DNA from: Citrus sinensis
Taxonomy: Eukaryota; Streptophyta; Magnoliopsida; Sapindales; Rutaceae
Length of the DNA: 64,000 bases
Direction: 5' to 3'
Assembly (NCBI RefSeq): GCF_022201045.2
Contig: NC_068562.1
Span: forward strand, 4,942,001-5,006,000
Position 1 is the stretch's first letter. Every line of letters begins with the position of its first letter. The position numbers were made by a program, and so were the translations under genes. This document shows positions 1-13,867 of the stretch, piece after piece. The notes below the pieces were generated by a model. It was not told the origin of the DNA. It worked only from the letters and a program-made list of their open reading frames with translations, and did not search any database.

Positions 1-3000
1 ATGTGAAAATCCTTTGCAGAAAACCTTGACGTTATGGCTTAAACTAACACCAGCACTGAGTGGGGCCACATAAGGTATCCATATAGTTATGTAAAGGGCA
101 AGGTCCGGAGTCAGATCACCAGTTTGATAATCCCCACGAATTCCAACTAGGATTTAATAAATTACCAGTTAAATGCAAGATATTTCAACAAGGTAAAATA
201 CTACTAGAAACTTTTAATAGGTCTGGCTCTTTATGTATAACCTTAAGACATATGTAAAGCATGCAAAACATGAGCTGAAGACAATAAAATCTCCATACAA
301 GACAACTATAATATTACCTGTGTGGCAAAGACAAGTAGTTCACCCACTGTGAAAAGAGCTAAGAAACCATACAAGCTACTTAGACAGAAGGCAGTGAGGC
401 AAGATATTGCACCCAGAAATGTTGCTGCAGAAAGAAGCTGTAATAAAAGTATAATGCAATAAGAACTTAGCTTCAAACACATTCATATACCAGTTCAAAT
501 TTAATAAACCCATAAACAAATGGCTACCTCTTCGAACTTTGGTAAAATATCCCACAAAGTTAAAAGAAATTCATTCTCCTTCTAACACTTAGCTAGTAAC
601 ATAGAAAGGGAAGCCATTTCCATAACATGATCTAAGAATACTTGTGATACAACAGAACTCACCTTAAAAGCATTAGAGATTGTAGCACCCATTTGATCAA
701 GAATGAAGCCTCCAGATATGGTTCCCACAATTCCACAAACAATTGTAACCCCTCCAAACATCATGTCCGCATTACTCTATAAAAAGTGTCAACGGTAATC
801 AGTTTGTCAACATAAAAACACCAAAAAAATAAATAAATATATAAAATAAAAGAAGAATAAAAATAAAGAAAATTAGCAATTTTTCTTTAAACAGCAGCAG
901 GTTACAACGTAATGCAATAAGATGAATGAAAAACTAAAAACAAAAAGAAAAGTATCATTGTAGTACCATGTGATAAATATTATAACCAGCCTTAGGGCCC
1001 CAATATGAGTATGCTCCAATGACAAAGTTGTATGCTATGTATCCTGCCAACAAATTAAAGAGTTTAAAAAGTTAAAAGATTCTCCACAAATCCAAAGTTT
1101 GCAATACATTGTAAATAATCTGAAATAAACCACACATAGATTCCCAGACATCAATGTAACTAAAGTTTTGGAACCACAAAAAGTAGGACGAGCAAGATCA
1201 TTAAGATTTGTGCTCCATTGGATTGATATTAATATAAAAATAAGAATGCATGATGCCATTGAGGAGAGAACCTGGCAGATACCTAGAACATTTACAACAT
1301 AAACCTTCTCTTGCAAAAGAACTTTCGTGTCTTGTGAAAATTGAGATAACTGATTCAAAAATCTGGATTCACCTATCGACCTGCAACATAGAAGGATTGT
1401 CGTCAGGAAAAGAATATAACCATTAATCAATTATAAAGTATAAATTGGTTCTCCATTTATGCCTTTGCTTTGTAAGGCATAGCTTAATGTACATCAAACA
1501 TTCAAAAGCCACTCACTTGATACTTCTTTCAGAGGCTTGATCACTGATATCTTCAGACACATGATCATTTAAGTTTGAAGCCTCTGAACCTGCAACAGAA
1601 GGAATCAGTGCTTGAAGGGAACAGAAAAGGCAATGACCCCCCCCCCCCCCCCCAAAAGCCCGCCTAAGAAGATAAAATAAGAAAAATAATTCAAGAATGA
1701 AGAAACCAACAGTATAGGATGGAGATAAAAAGAATTTATACTTTTGGAGCTTCACTGTAATTACTAGCAGTTGACAACACAGTAAGCAATTCAGAACTTC
1801 TGTAACAGGACAAACTGTAGAAATTTTTTCGGGCAAAAAAATAAAATAACTAACAGCAGTACTTACAAATAATTATGACAAAATAATGAAGACCAAGCAG
1901 TACCTTCAGAGACAGAAGCAACAACTTGAGCTTTTCCTGATTCAGCAGGAGCAAACCCTGTGGTCGTAGTTCAATAACAGGTAAATTAATGTGGAACAAG
2001 AGATATTGAGAACCTTCTGAAGGGTGGATGATAAATCATTATACACACACCTTTTAACTGCAAAGGTTTAATGACAAAACCCAAAACAGCAAATGGAAGC
2101 ATTAGAATGGCCTCTCCCCAGAAAGCGTAGCGCCAGTTTAAATGGCTTCCAACCTAAATAGTGAGAATAAGAAGAAGATAACTATCATCGAACTTTACGA
2201 TCGTGAGAGAGAGAGAGAGAGAGAAATATACAGGACTGTCACTTAACGTACCTATAAAAACATTGGACCACTAAAACAGACGACAAGTTTAACACCATCA
2301 AGTTCAAAGAAGGGATACGGACATCAAAATTACTCCAGTACAAGCCAAAGACAATTTGCAGAAAAATTCTTTTATTACAGAGCCATAAGGACAGAAAAGC
2401 AAAAAAAAATAAAAATAACTCAGGCATATAACTAAACAAGTATTCAGAAGTTGAACGACTTTATCTTTGTTATGGACAACCACCAATCAGGAGGGCTTTT
2501 CCAGATCTGGAATGGTTATTAATAATAATAAAAGAAAATGAAAAAAAAAACTATAAAACAAAACCAAACCCTTCTAAAATTAATCGAGCCAAAATCAATT
2601 CAAAAGCACAATAGCAATCAAAGATTAAAGTATGATTGACTAGATACAACAAATAAACTGATAATGAAAAGGATATAACTTAAACAACAGAAAAGAACCA
2701 GATAAAAAGACTGTGGAAGCGGTGAATCAAACATGCACACTTACAAGTCCACCATAAACATAGCCCAAAGCAACTCCAGTTGGTATACACATGTAGAACA
2801 TTGCAAGCCAAGCTGTTTTCTGGAATTATGAGAGAGAATTACTTATAGTAATTATGCAATGAGCAAAAACAGAGGAAAAATCTAGCTTTAGACATTCTTC
2901 AAGAAAAGAAACAAAACCAACAACCTGAGGAATAGGAGCATTGTCATCTATAAATGGAGCTGCAAGACTTATGAAAGAGGCTTCACCAACACCAACCAAC

Positions 3001-5046
3001 CTAAAAGAAGAAGACCAACATTGTATCTAAAAGCTTAGCAGAAAAAATTACAATTGCAATGATTGGACAAAGAAAAAAGCTTCAAAAGCAGGACAATGTC
3101 AAAACTTACATGCGACATATTGCGATAGACCAAAAATCAAATGAACTACCGCACCCAGCTGTAGCAAATGTCCAGACAGATAATCCAACACCAATAAGCC
3201 TAAAAGGATTGTGACTGCATTGAGAACAACGATGAGAACTACAGACCAATTGGGTAACAGTAAACTCTAAAAGATTTACCGAACTGCCAGCAGCTAGCTT
3301 TCTCAAAGAGAGAAATTTTTTTTTTTCATACTTCTCTTCAAAATTAGGCCAATAAGGCATAATAATACATGAATGCAAAAGGACGTTTAACAAAGAAACT
3401 CTTCCACACTGCATCGCAGTGCATCAACAATTACGGTAAAGAGAATCAGAACTAAAAATAAAAAATGAAAGCACTGATTGTGGTCCATTTGCCAGCATCT
3501 ATTTGCATTTTCTACTCTTTATTAGAAGCTGTATCTTGTTTCAGTTCCTTCATCCAACCCACTAGTCTTGCCCACACTTGATCTCTCCCTATATTCAAAA
3601 TACAGAACAGCAGACTAAATCAGCCATATATCTAGTGAAGATGTTCACCTCTTTGCCAAAGAAGCAAATATTGGTGAAGCGACAAGCAGTCCAACCATAA
3701 ACGCAGATGATAGAACACCATCTTGGAAGTTATTCAACCTAAAATCACCCCTGCAAGAACCATGTACTTTAAGAAAATATAAACCAAGTAATCACCAGCC
3801 AAAATTTTGAAAGCTGATAGCCAAAAGGATGGAAGTTGCTAATACAAGAACGTTTATGTCCTTCCAATGCAATAAAGCATACACCATTTGGATAAAATGC
3901 AGATGTAGGTAGGTATGTGCAAAATTGGCTGTGCGTGTTGTGTGAAGGTTGCCAACCTAGCCTGGTGCTTGTGATTCCCAAGTTGCCCTTGCAAACAAGC
4001 AAATGTAACAAGAACACTACCATATGGCCAGACAATGATGGTATCCGACCATACAAGAAAAACAGGATTGATAACTCTGTTGCTGATACTCAATAACATG
4101 CAAAGCAATCTTGGAATACAAAAGTCCACCAGTTGTTCGAAAAATTAAACTAAGATGCAAATTCATCATGTGACAAGTATATGATACAAGGATGTATAAA
4201 CACTGAACATAACTTTTAACAGAGCCACACAACCGAGCAAAAACCTAAAGTAAATCTTAACTGAATCCCGCTACCAGAAGTACATATTCCTTTATCATCG
4301 CAAGTTCTTTGACTCCCATTGACACCATTGCTCGCTATAGCTCCTCGATCAACATAATTTAACATGTTGATCACACAAAAGATGACGAGCAAACTGCAAA
4401 TTAAGAGACTAAATTAATGCGAATCCACAAGAAACAGAAAGAAAAATAAATAATTGTAACCCAATTCATAATCTAAAACTTAACTGTGATGGAGGTTATA
4501 CTTATACTAAGTAACAGAACAAGTTTTCAATTAAATCTGACCCAATTTCTATTACTAGAACACATTCTTCAATTTACAATAACTCTAGCAGCAACAGTTT
4601 CTTTTCAATTTCATTAATAATCTTGAACAGAGCAAGTGTTAATTTCATTAAGATTTTCGTTAAGATAATACACGAATAGTCGAAGCCCTAACAGTTCTAA
4701 ACTCATCTATTACCAGTAATTCACACACAAACGCGCACAAATCATAATTAAACATACAAAGTAGCACACGGACTAGTTAAACTCCACAAGTTGATCGTAA
4801 ATTTCTTTCAAATTATTCGCTAAAAGATATGAGAAAAAAGAAAGTAAAATACCGTTTGGGAGTGAACCAAGAAGGAGTTGGAGGCGAGTCTTCTGAGAGG
4901 GACCTGGTGGCCATTTCGACTTCAGCTAAAGGCGGAGGCCGATGAGAGAGAGATTGATTTTTCGACTGTTGTATGGGTAGATTGGGTTGAGAATTCTGAT
5001 CGACATCGACCACATCATCACTCCGGTTACTTGACGCTGACAACAT
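1..5046 (-). CDS. Spinster-type MFS transporter (probable sphingolipid transporter), 3' end off window
   Basis: Thirteen exons read on the minus strand with GT-AG borders and consistent phase: 4853-5046, 4262-4393, 3649-3750, 3110-3199, 2925-3000, 2745-2819, 2051-2153, 1904-1957, 1517-1589, 1283-1362, 967-1043, 663-776 and 318-437. This gives 430 codons; the rest lies beyond base 1. The N-terminus is hydrophilic and ends PSWFTPKR. The first membrane segment carries NYVDRGAIASNG, a Spinster hallmark, and later segments include LVGVGEASF, GYVYGG and SYWGPKAGYNIYHM. A hydrophilic loop of about 60 residues (exons 8-10) divides the two six-helix halves, as in MFS proteins. The family moves sphingolipids or lysophospholipids across endosomal or late-secretory membranes; substrate here is inferred. 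The start is the first ATG of exon 1. From memory the closest Arabidopsis gene is At5g65687. Confidence 0.88.
1637..1653. repeat. Homopolymer C tract (17 C)
   Basis: A run of 17 cytosines lies in the intron between exons 8 and 9 of the Spinster gene. Long G/C homopolymers are rare in this AT-rich window, and their length is often miscalled. Confidence 0.8.
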
Positions 5047-5987
5047 CTCTCTGTCCCTTTTTTTTTTTAATTATATTTTAAAATTTTATTTTCGTTTTAT
5101 TTTTTCAGTTTCTATGTGTTTACGCAATCAACAACCATCCACTCCCCCTCATTCCTCCAATGTCACCCACACGGGATATTCTGTTATGTCTTTTCCACTT
5201 AAGGCAAGAGATCTCATACATAATACATCATATAAGCACAAAGTTATATTAAGTAAATTAAACTTAATTTGTTTTGTGTAACTTTATAATTGTGAGTAAC
5301 TTACATGATTATTATGTAAGAAATCAAGGCCTTTTATTATGCACATAGCACGGTTCATTTAGTAGTGTCAATGTGTTGACCCTCCCCGACAGCGGATTAT
5401 GATTTTCATTTTTAATTTAAGAAGCGCCTCAATTTATATGACTTCTTGTTAAGCACTAATCACTTATTTCACGCTGTGATTTCTATTAGGTAACATGTAA
5501 TTTACTATGAAAAAGAAAATTACAGGAGTATTACAACCTTGTTCTCACACACACTAAGGTAGCAAGGTCCATTTATAAATTATTAAAAGAATTAAAACCA
5601 ATCCACTGGCTGACAGAAAACGGAAATGCCAAAGGGAATAGGGGATGGATCCGTGAGATATTTAATTCTGCAAACGAGGATAAAAATAAATCAAAAATTG
5701 CTTTTATATCAACAATTTATAACATTATTTTTCTATCAAGTGACACTGCTCATCTTAATATCAGGCCACTTCACAGCAAGAACAAGCGGGCTGCTAATCC
5801 CCACTTATTTCCATCTCCTTTTATATACTAAATGAAAAAAGCTTTTCAACTGAATTGAGTCCCTTATTCTCCCAGTTTATTACCTCCAGGCTAGGTCCTC
5901 ATGGATGGAGACATAACTTATGCAACCGGCATGCATAATTAGCTATACTCATTGAATATACATAATGTGCATACATATTTGCTCGTT
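5047..5987. other. Intergenic spacer between Spinster gene and SS5-like gene
   Basis: This spacer holds the 5' leader and promoter of the Spinster gene (just above 5046) and the 3' end of the starch-synthase-like gene. I see no gene or recognisable repeat in it. Both neighbours are on the minus strand. Confidence 0.5.
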
Positions 5988-8900
5988 TCATAGATTCTTT
6001 ATAGCCGTGTACGCAGAAATGTGAATGTCATAGCACTCAGCATCCCATGAGAAGTCCTGTAACATGGCATCCTTGATCTTCCTTTTCCATGACAAAGGGT
6101 TGTTTTTCTACACCAAAAAATAAATAAATAAAAATTTGAAAACATGGGAAGAAGACTTTGGTAGGCATCAAAACATCCTTTACATTCATAAAAATATCCC
6201 GCTGTCAAATCATAAATCATTAAGAGTTTATCTACAGGTATACTCACAATTTCTTCCAGAGCCTGGCTTAGGGAAATATTTCCGAAGGTAGAACTGATGA
6301 ACCGTGAAAATCTAGTGCTCTCGTGGTCAAATTCTGCAAAATACCTGCTAGGACAAATTGGGCATACAGCATGAGTCTTTTGAGGGGGAGGCAAAGTCAC
6401 ACTGGTATTCTTTTCAGTAACATCCAATGTATACAAAATATCATTACCTGAATTCGATATCGCTAGAGGTTACAGCAATTGGAGCAGCTCCATATTTTAA
6501 AGCCTTAAGCTACATTATTCAAATTACACAAAGAAAACAACAGCTTTTAGTACACACTTATATGGTAGAAAGAGGCCAAACAACGATGTGAGACTTGGAG
6601 ATTATAACAATTTCATGACAAAGTTTTCAAAATTGATTTAATCAAGTACACAGAAGATCGATAATGCAAATGTAACAAAGATCACAAGGCAAGAGATCAA
6701 TTAAAATAGAATCCGTCAAGGCTCTTAGCAAGGATCAGAATCTTGGGCAGAAAGAGGATATAGCAGGCCAGCCACTGGGCAAAAACTCCAGTTGAGTTGT
6801 CTGCATTTGTTGTTATTATGTTACAAGCATCTACATTCATATGAAGCTATTCAGCAAAGCCCAAAGGTTTTCTAGATGATAGCATGGATTCTGATGATAG
6901 TCACAGAGAAAACCTTGCTTCCAGTATTTTATAAAAAGCTAATACCATTGCCTAGATAAGCTAAGTTATTTTTAGCTTACTGGCACTTGGAGCAGAGGAT
7001 CATGAAAGGAATGGCACAAGATAATATCAGATCCTGAAAAGATCAAATGCAATAGAGCATCATCATAGCTGTCCACGAATATCACAATTCCATCCTGTGA
7101 AGAGATGAGAACACCAGTTACCAAATTAGACTATTGGAGTTAAGCTAGAATGAAAATTTTTAAAAACTATCATTGTAAGTTAAGCAGAAAAGACAGCAAA
7201 TGCTATAATGAGCTTAAGAAACTTTTTTCATTTAATTTTGGCCTTTTCCTGAAAAGAAAAATGGCTTCAGAAAGGGGACAATTTCTGTTTGAACATGTAA
7301 AATTTGTAGGAAAGCAAAGACAAACAAAATGCATTCAGGCCTTTACCTTGAGTTCTTCCTGAAAAGAAACCAGCGCCCTACTTGCACTTGGCAGTTTGTT
7401 AGTCCCCGTGAAGACAAACTGTACAGAATCACTTCGAAGTTCACATCCATGGAGAATCCGTTGCAAGAAAACACAAATACAAGCCAGATAAATTTTAAAG
7501 AAAGTAATCTTTCTAATTGACAAGCTGCTATAACCTCGAAAGGAATGACAGCATATATCTTAATATTTAAAATTAATTGCACGATAATATCAGCCAACTA
7601 GGTTTTCTGTAAATTTAGCTACTAGCAATGCATTCTGTCAGAGTAAAATACACAATTCAGACAGAATTACAAACCTGGATACCCCTCATTTTAGCACCTC
7701 GTACGACTGCCTTCAGGTTCTCCAAAAACACATCTGATACATCTGAGAAGATGCAACCAACCTGATGAAATAATTGATTTTGCTTCTCAGAAATATTTGG
7801 GAGAAAATGGGGAAAAAAAAACAATGATATAAAGGTGAAAAATGTAGTATAGATTGACGTTATCGGATTAGAATTATTCAAGTTAGGAGCCACTTTCAGT
7901 TTGGGAACTCGCTCTCCCCCGTATTCGAATTGATTTAGTTTGTCATCATCTGACAAGAAGATATTTCGTTTCTTGTTAAGTGTTTATTTCTAGTTTCCTT
8001 TCCAATTTTGGTTTTGGGAACTGCAAATAAGGAGTTTCTAACAGACTTGATTGACTATCAAAAGAATGAAAATTGGAGTTCCGCTTAATTACTCTCGTCT
8101 TTTCTTACCTTTTCTAGTTTTGTATTACCTCTCCTTTCTTTCTATCTCTCTCTCTCTTTTCTTTTTTTTTTTTTTCCCAGCTTATTGTCTACATCAACAT
8201 ATTCTTTGCAGTGTAATTGAAAACTCAATTGTGCTTTACGGTCCAAGATGAATTTTTCATCTGAAAGTAATGTATATGATTACATTTAAGTGTTATTGCT
8301 CATTCCTGCAGAAGCAGAAGTTTGTGTTGATTACATTACAATGTTATCATTTAGAACTGACCATTGGATAACACTTACAACAATAGTAGAAGCATCTTTG
8401 GATAACCCCAGCTGCTGTTGTAGCGTAACTTTGCAAACAGTTTTTCCCTTCATGTCCTCTGCACAATAATTTTCTGTAAGAAATTTGTCGTTTGAAGGAT
8501 CCCAAGTGGAGCTGTCAAATCCACAAGGAGCAACAAGCAACTTGTCCCTGCAGCCAAATGTGGTGGGATGAAGAAAATACCAGAACAAATCAATTTGTTG
8601 CAGCCAAAATATCAGAAATCAATAGTGATAGCAAAAAGTTTCAGCTCTATCTCATTTTGCATGAAGAAGAATGGAAAAATGCCAAAACAGGTATGTCACA
8701 AGATATTTGAAAGATAAAGTTCAGGAATGGCACACAATGTTACTCACTGGTGAATGGCTAAGGTAGATTCTAGCCCATGACTCAAACTGCGGATGATCCT
8801 GCCCTTTGAATGCATAGATGACACTATTACAACTTTATTCGAGTAAACTACACCACCCTGCAAGTGGGGAGAAAATAGTATCTTGAACCTATGACAGACA

Positions 8901-11900
8901 ACCAAAATAAACTAAAGCTTCTAATGAATGAGGAATTTAACACAATAACACAATAGACACTGTGGTGATGTTTGGCACATTTAAGAAATAAAATCAGGAG
9001 TACCCAGAAAAGAAAAAAAGAGAGGCTGAGAAAGGGAAATTATTCTTTTGTGTTAAAATGGGTATTACTGATCTTATTAAAGTCCTGCAAATTGTGTTAA
9101 ATCATAAACCAGTCAGTTCCAGTTTAATTTCAATTAGACTTGAAGTAGATCTAATGATTCTCATCTCTATCCTGAGAGAGGCATCCCATTTCCACGTAAC
9201 AAAAATTTGATGAAAAGACAAAACTCTTTCCAAGTTCAAAATACAAGGCCAAACTTAGGAAAACTCTTTTGTTGTTCATCATTAGGTGACAAACTAGGGA
9301 CAACTTCAATTTGTCACTATATAAAATTCAGTACTCAAGGTTAAGGGGAAAAAGTCATAACAGCAGAAAGTAGTACTTTCCATCTCACATATTGTAAAGC
9401 CTTTGAACATAAAAATTCCTATGTTGCTATGCTACTTGATAACAATACTATAACCAGAATTGGGCTCCACTCTGTCTCTGTCAGTTAATAATCACATATG
9501 TTAATGCTGGCTTCTTCACTAAATCAACTAAAATTAATAAACAATATATTAGATGACCACTCCTTGATGAAAGAGCATCTAGTCCTCCAGGCAGTATAAT
9601 TTAACATATGAATTCAGCAGGGGATATGTCATTTGGAAATACTTGAAATAAATCCTGTCCAGGTGGATGGCCAGTTACAATTTTGGCTACAAAATCAGAA
9701 CGTGCTAGGCTAAGTTTGTATTCAGGAATAAGAGACCACAGGAAGAGGAAAGTTCAATTAAGCAGACGTATTTACCTTCAAAATATTGACTAGATGAGTT
9801 TTAGTGTTATCCTGCAAACGATCAGGACGATGAAGCCTAGCAGGATCAAGTCCGCAGAGTGCTAGCTTATCAGGATGCTCAAGACACTAAAACGTTTTGA
9901 GCATGTAGTGTTGTGTCAATGTCAAGAGGATTTAGAGGACATAAATCCAGAAAGGTAAAAGTAAGGTAACCTACCAGTGAATTAAGGTTATGGCAGGATA
10001 ACAAAATTCTAGTACCTTCAAGTCCCTACATATGAGAGCAAGAAAACATTTAGTAAAAGAGTGATTGGCTCCATTTCAATTTATTGCCTATAACAAAGAT
10101 TTTAGAAAGGATTTTGCCTTCTCTAATCATGCATCTATGATATATGCCACCTAAAAGTTCCAAGCTGCACCTGTTTAACAAATATATCCCAGAAAAGTGG
10201 CCCAACAATAGCAGTCTCCCAGTTGTGTATGTGCAAAACATCAGGCTGCTTTCTGGATTTTACAATATAATCCAATGAAGCCCGAGAAAAATAGGTAAAT
10301 CTGAAAGCATCAAAGACAAAACTCATCACGAAACAAATAGGAACTGCAGATGACAGCAAAAGTTAAGTCGACCAATAGCAAAAAAGGTAAAGAAATAACT
10401 TTACAAACCGCTCAAAGTCATCTGAGTAACCGTATACACTCTCGCGGTTGAAAAATGATGAGTAGTGCAAAGGCTGAATGAATGTGACTCCAATCCCACT
10501 GACAACACTGGACAATGAGCATGAAAAGGAAAGAGTTGATTGTATCAGGTAAGAGTTGATTGTAATGGCATAAAGTAATACATATTGAAAACTGCAGTTC
10601 TATATTCATTTTGTTTCACCCACCTCCCTCTCCCCAGAACAGAAAAGAAGGAAACAATAAAAAAAACTAAACCACCAATAACCAAAAGAAAATTTGACCG
10701 AGACCTAGAAACCAACATGAATTTGCAGTATAAAGAACCCAAACTCACCCAATCCAAATTTTGTTGGCATGTAATTGACCATTAAAATATGAATAACATT
10801 CCGCCTTGATTTCTCGCAGCCCTTGGACTCCATCCAGATTCATACAAGCATACCTAATTACCAGGTAGATTGCTTTAATTCAGAGAATAAGGAGCTTCAA
10901 GCTCATAGTCCAAATTATAAACAAAAAATAATGGTGCTTCAGACATAGGGTATACTCCATTTATTTTCTCCATTATGAATCAGCAGTTATAGTTTACACA
11001 GTCCTGTTATGATAAACAATCTCACTATTGCCTTTCTCGATAAATACAAATTATAATGAAAAATTATACTGACATCAAGAGAGAGATAATCAACTCATTT
11101 TACAAGTGATCTATGATAATTCTGAAATGCTAGTTCTGACACATATTTATGTATGTTAATACTCCTAACTGTATGGAACAGTGACAAATTCAGCTAGAGT
11201 GCTTATCATCCCATGTCACCACAACATATTTAGATGGAACCGTGGAAGCACAGATGCTTCGATACTATCTTGAGTGTGGTCTCCTTATTCCCAGGTACAC
11301 CAAGTTCTCACTGTTCCCAAGAACCAAAGGAAGGATGTTGGTTGTTAAACCAAGAAAGGAGATGTAGAGGAGGTTTCCAGCATGGCGACACCAAAATTGC
11401 TAAAAGCACAGAGTTTTCCTCAAGTAACATTATCATTCAACGCTTTAATTTTTTTTTCTGACTAAATGAATGAAGAGGATTGTGTAGAAACTGAAAGCTT
11501 CTCTATTTTCATAATAAATGAGGAGATTCAAATAAAAATGCTCTGACATTGACATCCTATCAAATTCATATGTAAATAAACAAGATAACAATAGATCTAG
11601 AAGTTGACAAAATTTTGCCTTAAGGTATATAAAAGAGTAAAAAATATAACATTCATCTATTACTTTGGCAAAATGACCTCCACTAAGTGCCCCTTTCTCT
11701 GCAGTGCACCAGATAAGCCAGTTACATATGATGCCAATGATCCTATTGAGACCAATGGGTCCATTTCTGTGCAGATGTGGATAATGTGAAAGCCATTCCT
11801 GGATTGCAGAGATAAACAGCAAGGTTATTAGGATAGAAAAATTATTTAATGAAAGAGGTAGGAAAAGGAAAAAAATGCAACATTCACCAAGAGGAACAGA

Positions 11901-13867
11901 ACAGAACTTTGCTAAGTGAACACAGAAAAGTTCCATTTATTGAAGTGCTATACAGGAAACATAATCTCAAGTATAATAGAGTTGTTGCAAGACTCCACAA
12001 ACCATTTACCTTAACCATTTCTCCATACAACCCTCCTCAGCTACCCATCCTTTCTTAGCTTGGGCAATGATCATATAAGCAGACTGCAAGTAGTTTTTCT
12101 TTTCAAAATTGTGATAAGGTTGGAGGTTAGTTAGTATTTTAAATGTCTAATTCAGTTCGAACCCATTCACATTTTATGGGAGAAACTTTTATTAACTCAA
12201 ACCCACCACGCATGGTTATTATGTCTAACCCTACTATCATGTATGTGTCTCTGTTGTGTGTGTATATGTATACATATGCCAGAACATGCATAGTTTTTCT
12301 TCTTTTAGCATTCTATATAGGAACATTTTCCTTGAGAGTTCAAAAGTAAAAGTCAATCGAAACTTCTACTTGAAAATTTTACTTTTTGCTTCCACTGCCG
12401 AAGCGGCGAAGTTCCGCCAAAAGATCAGCATCCCCTTCTGGCAGAATGTCAGCAAAAAGATCAGCAACACTAACTTTGTAATCGAACACCAGCTTTCTCA
12501 AATTTGATGCCTCCCCAGAGTTAATCATGCCTGTGAGAACCATTGAGTCTATTCGAAGTAGCAGCTCCCAGAAAATTGATAAATTACCTGGTTTAGATAG
12601 AGAAACCATGTAACTGTGTTTTTCAAAGTGAAATCCTAATTATTACGAATAAAAGCTACTTTCTAAATAATAATATGTTTAGTAAACTCCAAAAAAGTTG
12701 ACAGTGTGTATTTATTAGGAAATTCTCAACCTGAGAGCAAGCAGAAAAGACATTGTTACATCTTCAAGAATTCACATATAGTAGACACTCACAACACTTA
12801 AAATGTTCTAAACCGCACAAATAACTATACTCCAAGCTAAACTTGACGCAATATTTTCAAAGGAGAACCACCTTTCCCTTTGCTTAGCTAGCAGTTTTAG
12901 TGTAGAAGTTATTCCAATATAAATAATCCTATTCACAGTAATACATCACACAAATGTTAAATTACAAGAAATGCGAAGCTGAAGAACAAGTAAAGAAAAC
13001 AAGGATATACTGTTTAAAACCTCATTTAGTTCTTCAATAATAAAGATGCTTAGATTCAAGATAGAGCCACCTTTCCCAAGACCAGCCTGCTTTTCCACCT
13101 CTAGCTGCTCTATCTTCTCAAGCAACAACTGTTTTTCTCTGTTTGTTTTGTTCAGCTCCTCAACAGCATCGAGACGTTGCTTGTTCAAGTACAAAATATC
13201 TGAAGATAAAATCAGAAAGAGATAAATCGTAATGCAACAATCATATCACATAAAATTCACAGATTAGAAAGAGAAGAACAAACAAGCATAGTTAAATAAA
13301 GACTAACTCCGCTGAGCTTCTTTAAAGAGCCGCCAAATGTCATTATTTTTCATTTCCCGTTCAATACTTGAAGACCGAAACTCTTCCTATAAGCAAACAA
13401 CAAAACTCTTAATAAAAGAGAAAATGAAGTATTGAATATACAAGACAAGCAAAAGCAACCTGTAGACACACACCTTAGACACCCCAGTGTTATCCTGAGC
13501 TCCTAACCTACAATGCATATTTTAAAAAATAAAAACAAAATGATTCAGATTTTTTTTTTGGAATAGGAGTAATTGTATCCAAAACTATAGCAATAAGAAT
13601 TTGATTTAAAAGGAAAAATAAGATCACTCACTCAATTTGTGAGGGAATTGTAGACAAGTCATTAACCTCCCCGTTGTTCCTGCCAATAATAAAACAATTT
13701 TATTAATTGAAATTATTAAACAGAAGTAGAACTGCGGTGCGGGATAAGTTTCATTACGTGGAGCAGCGAAGTGGAGCTCGAATGGGCTTACGATTTGTGG
13801 TGTTGAGCTGCTGAGAGAAATAAAGAGGTGAAGGTATCGCAGCGTTTATCAAAAAATTCATCGACAT
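5988..13867 (-). CDS. SS5: Starch synthase 5-like protein (non-canonical GT5 fold, plastid-targeted)
   Basis: About 20 exons on the minus strand: 13758-13867, 13632-13679, 13474-13507, 13308-13386, 13071-13199, 12383-12587, 12010-12083, 11664-11798, 10749-10853, 10409-10507, 10171-10300, 9975-10025, 9776-9886, 8748-8857, 8379-8547, 7675-7761, 7347-7418, 6981-7094, 6448-6509, 6248-6344 and 5988-6107, totalling about 713 residues. The order is a Ser/Arg-rich leader with few acidic residues (likely transit peptide), a charged coiled-coil stretch (exons 4-5, 13.07-13.39 kb), a conserved linker, then a GT5-like N-lobe and GT-B-like C-lobe. Expected catalytic motifs are altered: KVGGL reads SIGSL, the C-lobe FEPCGL site reads FHDPLL, and the last TGGL site reads SSDIEF. 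From memory, Arabidopsis SS5 is non-catalytic and promotes starch granule initiation. All junctions are in phase except exon 6 to 7 (see findings). Confidence 0.85.

Noticed and set aside
1513..1836. 107-codon minus-strand frame with a Gly run
   Set aside because: The Gly run is the translated C homopolymer of an intron; only its first 25 residues belong to a Spinster exon.
7343..7523. Longer SS5-like exon starting near 7500
   Set aside because: It would add a hydrophobic stretch foreign to the fold; the acceptor CTGTACAG at 7419 gives an in-phase join.
11445..11936. 163-codon minus-strand frame
   Set aside because: Out-of-frame reading through an SS5-like exon and its introns; the true exon is 11664-11798 in another frame.
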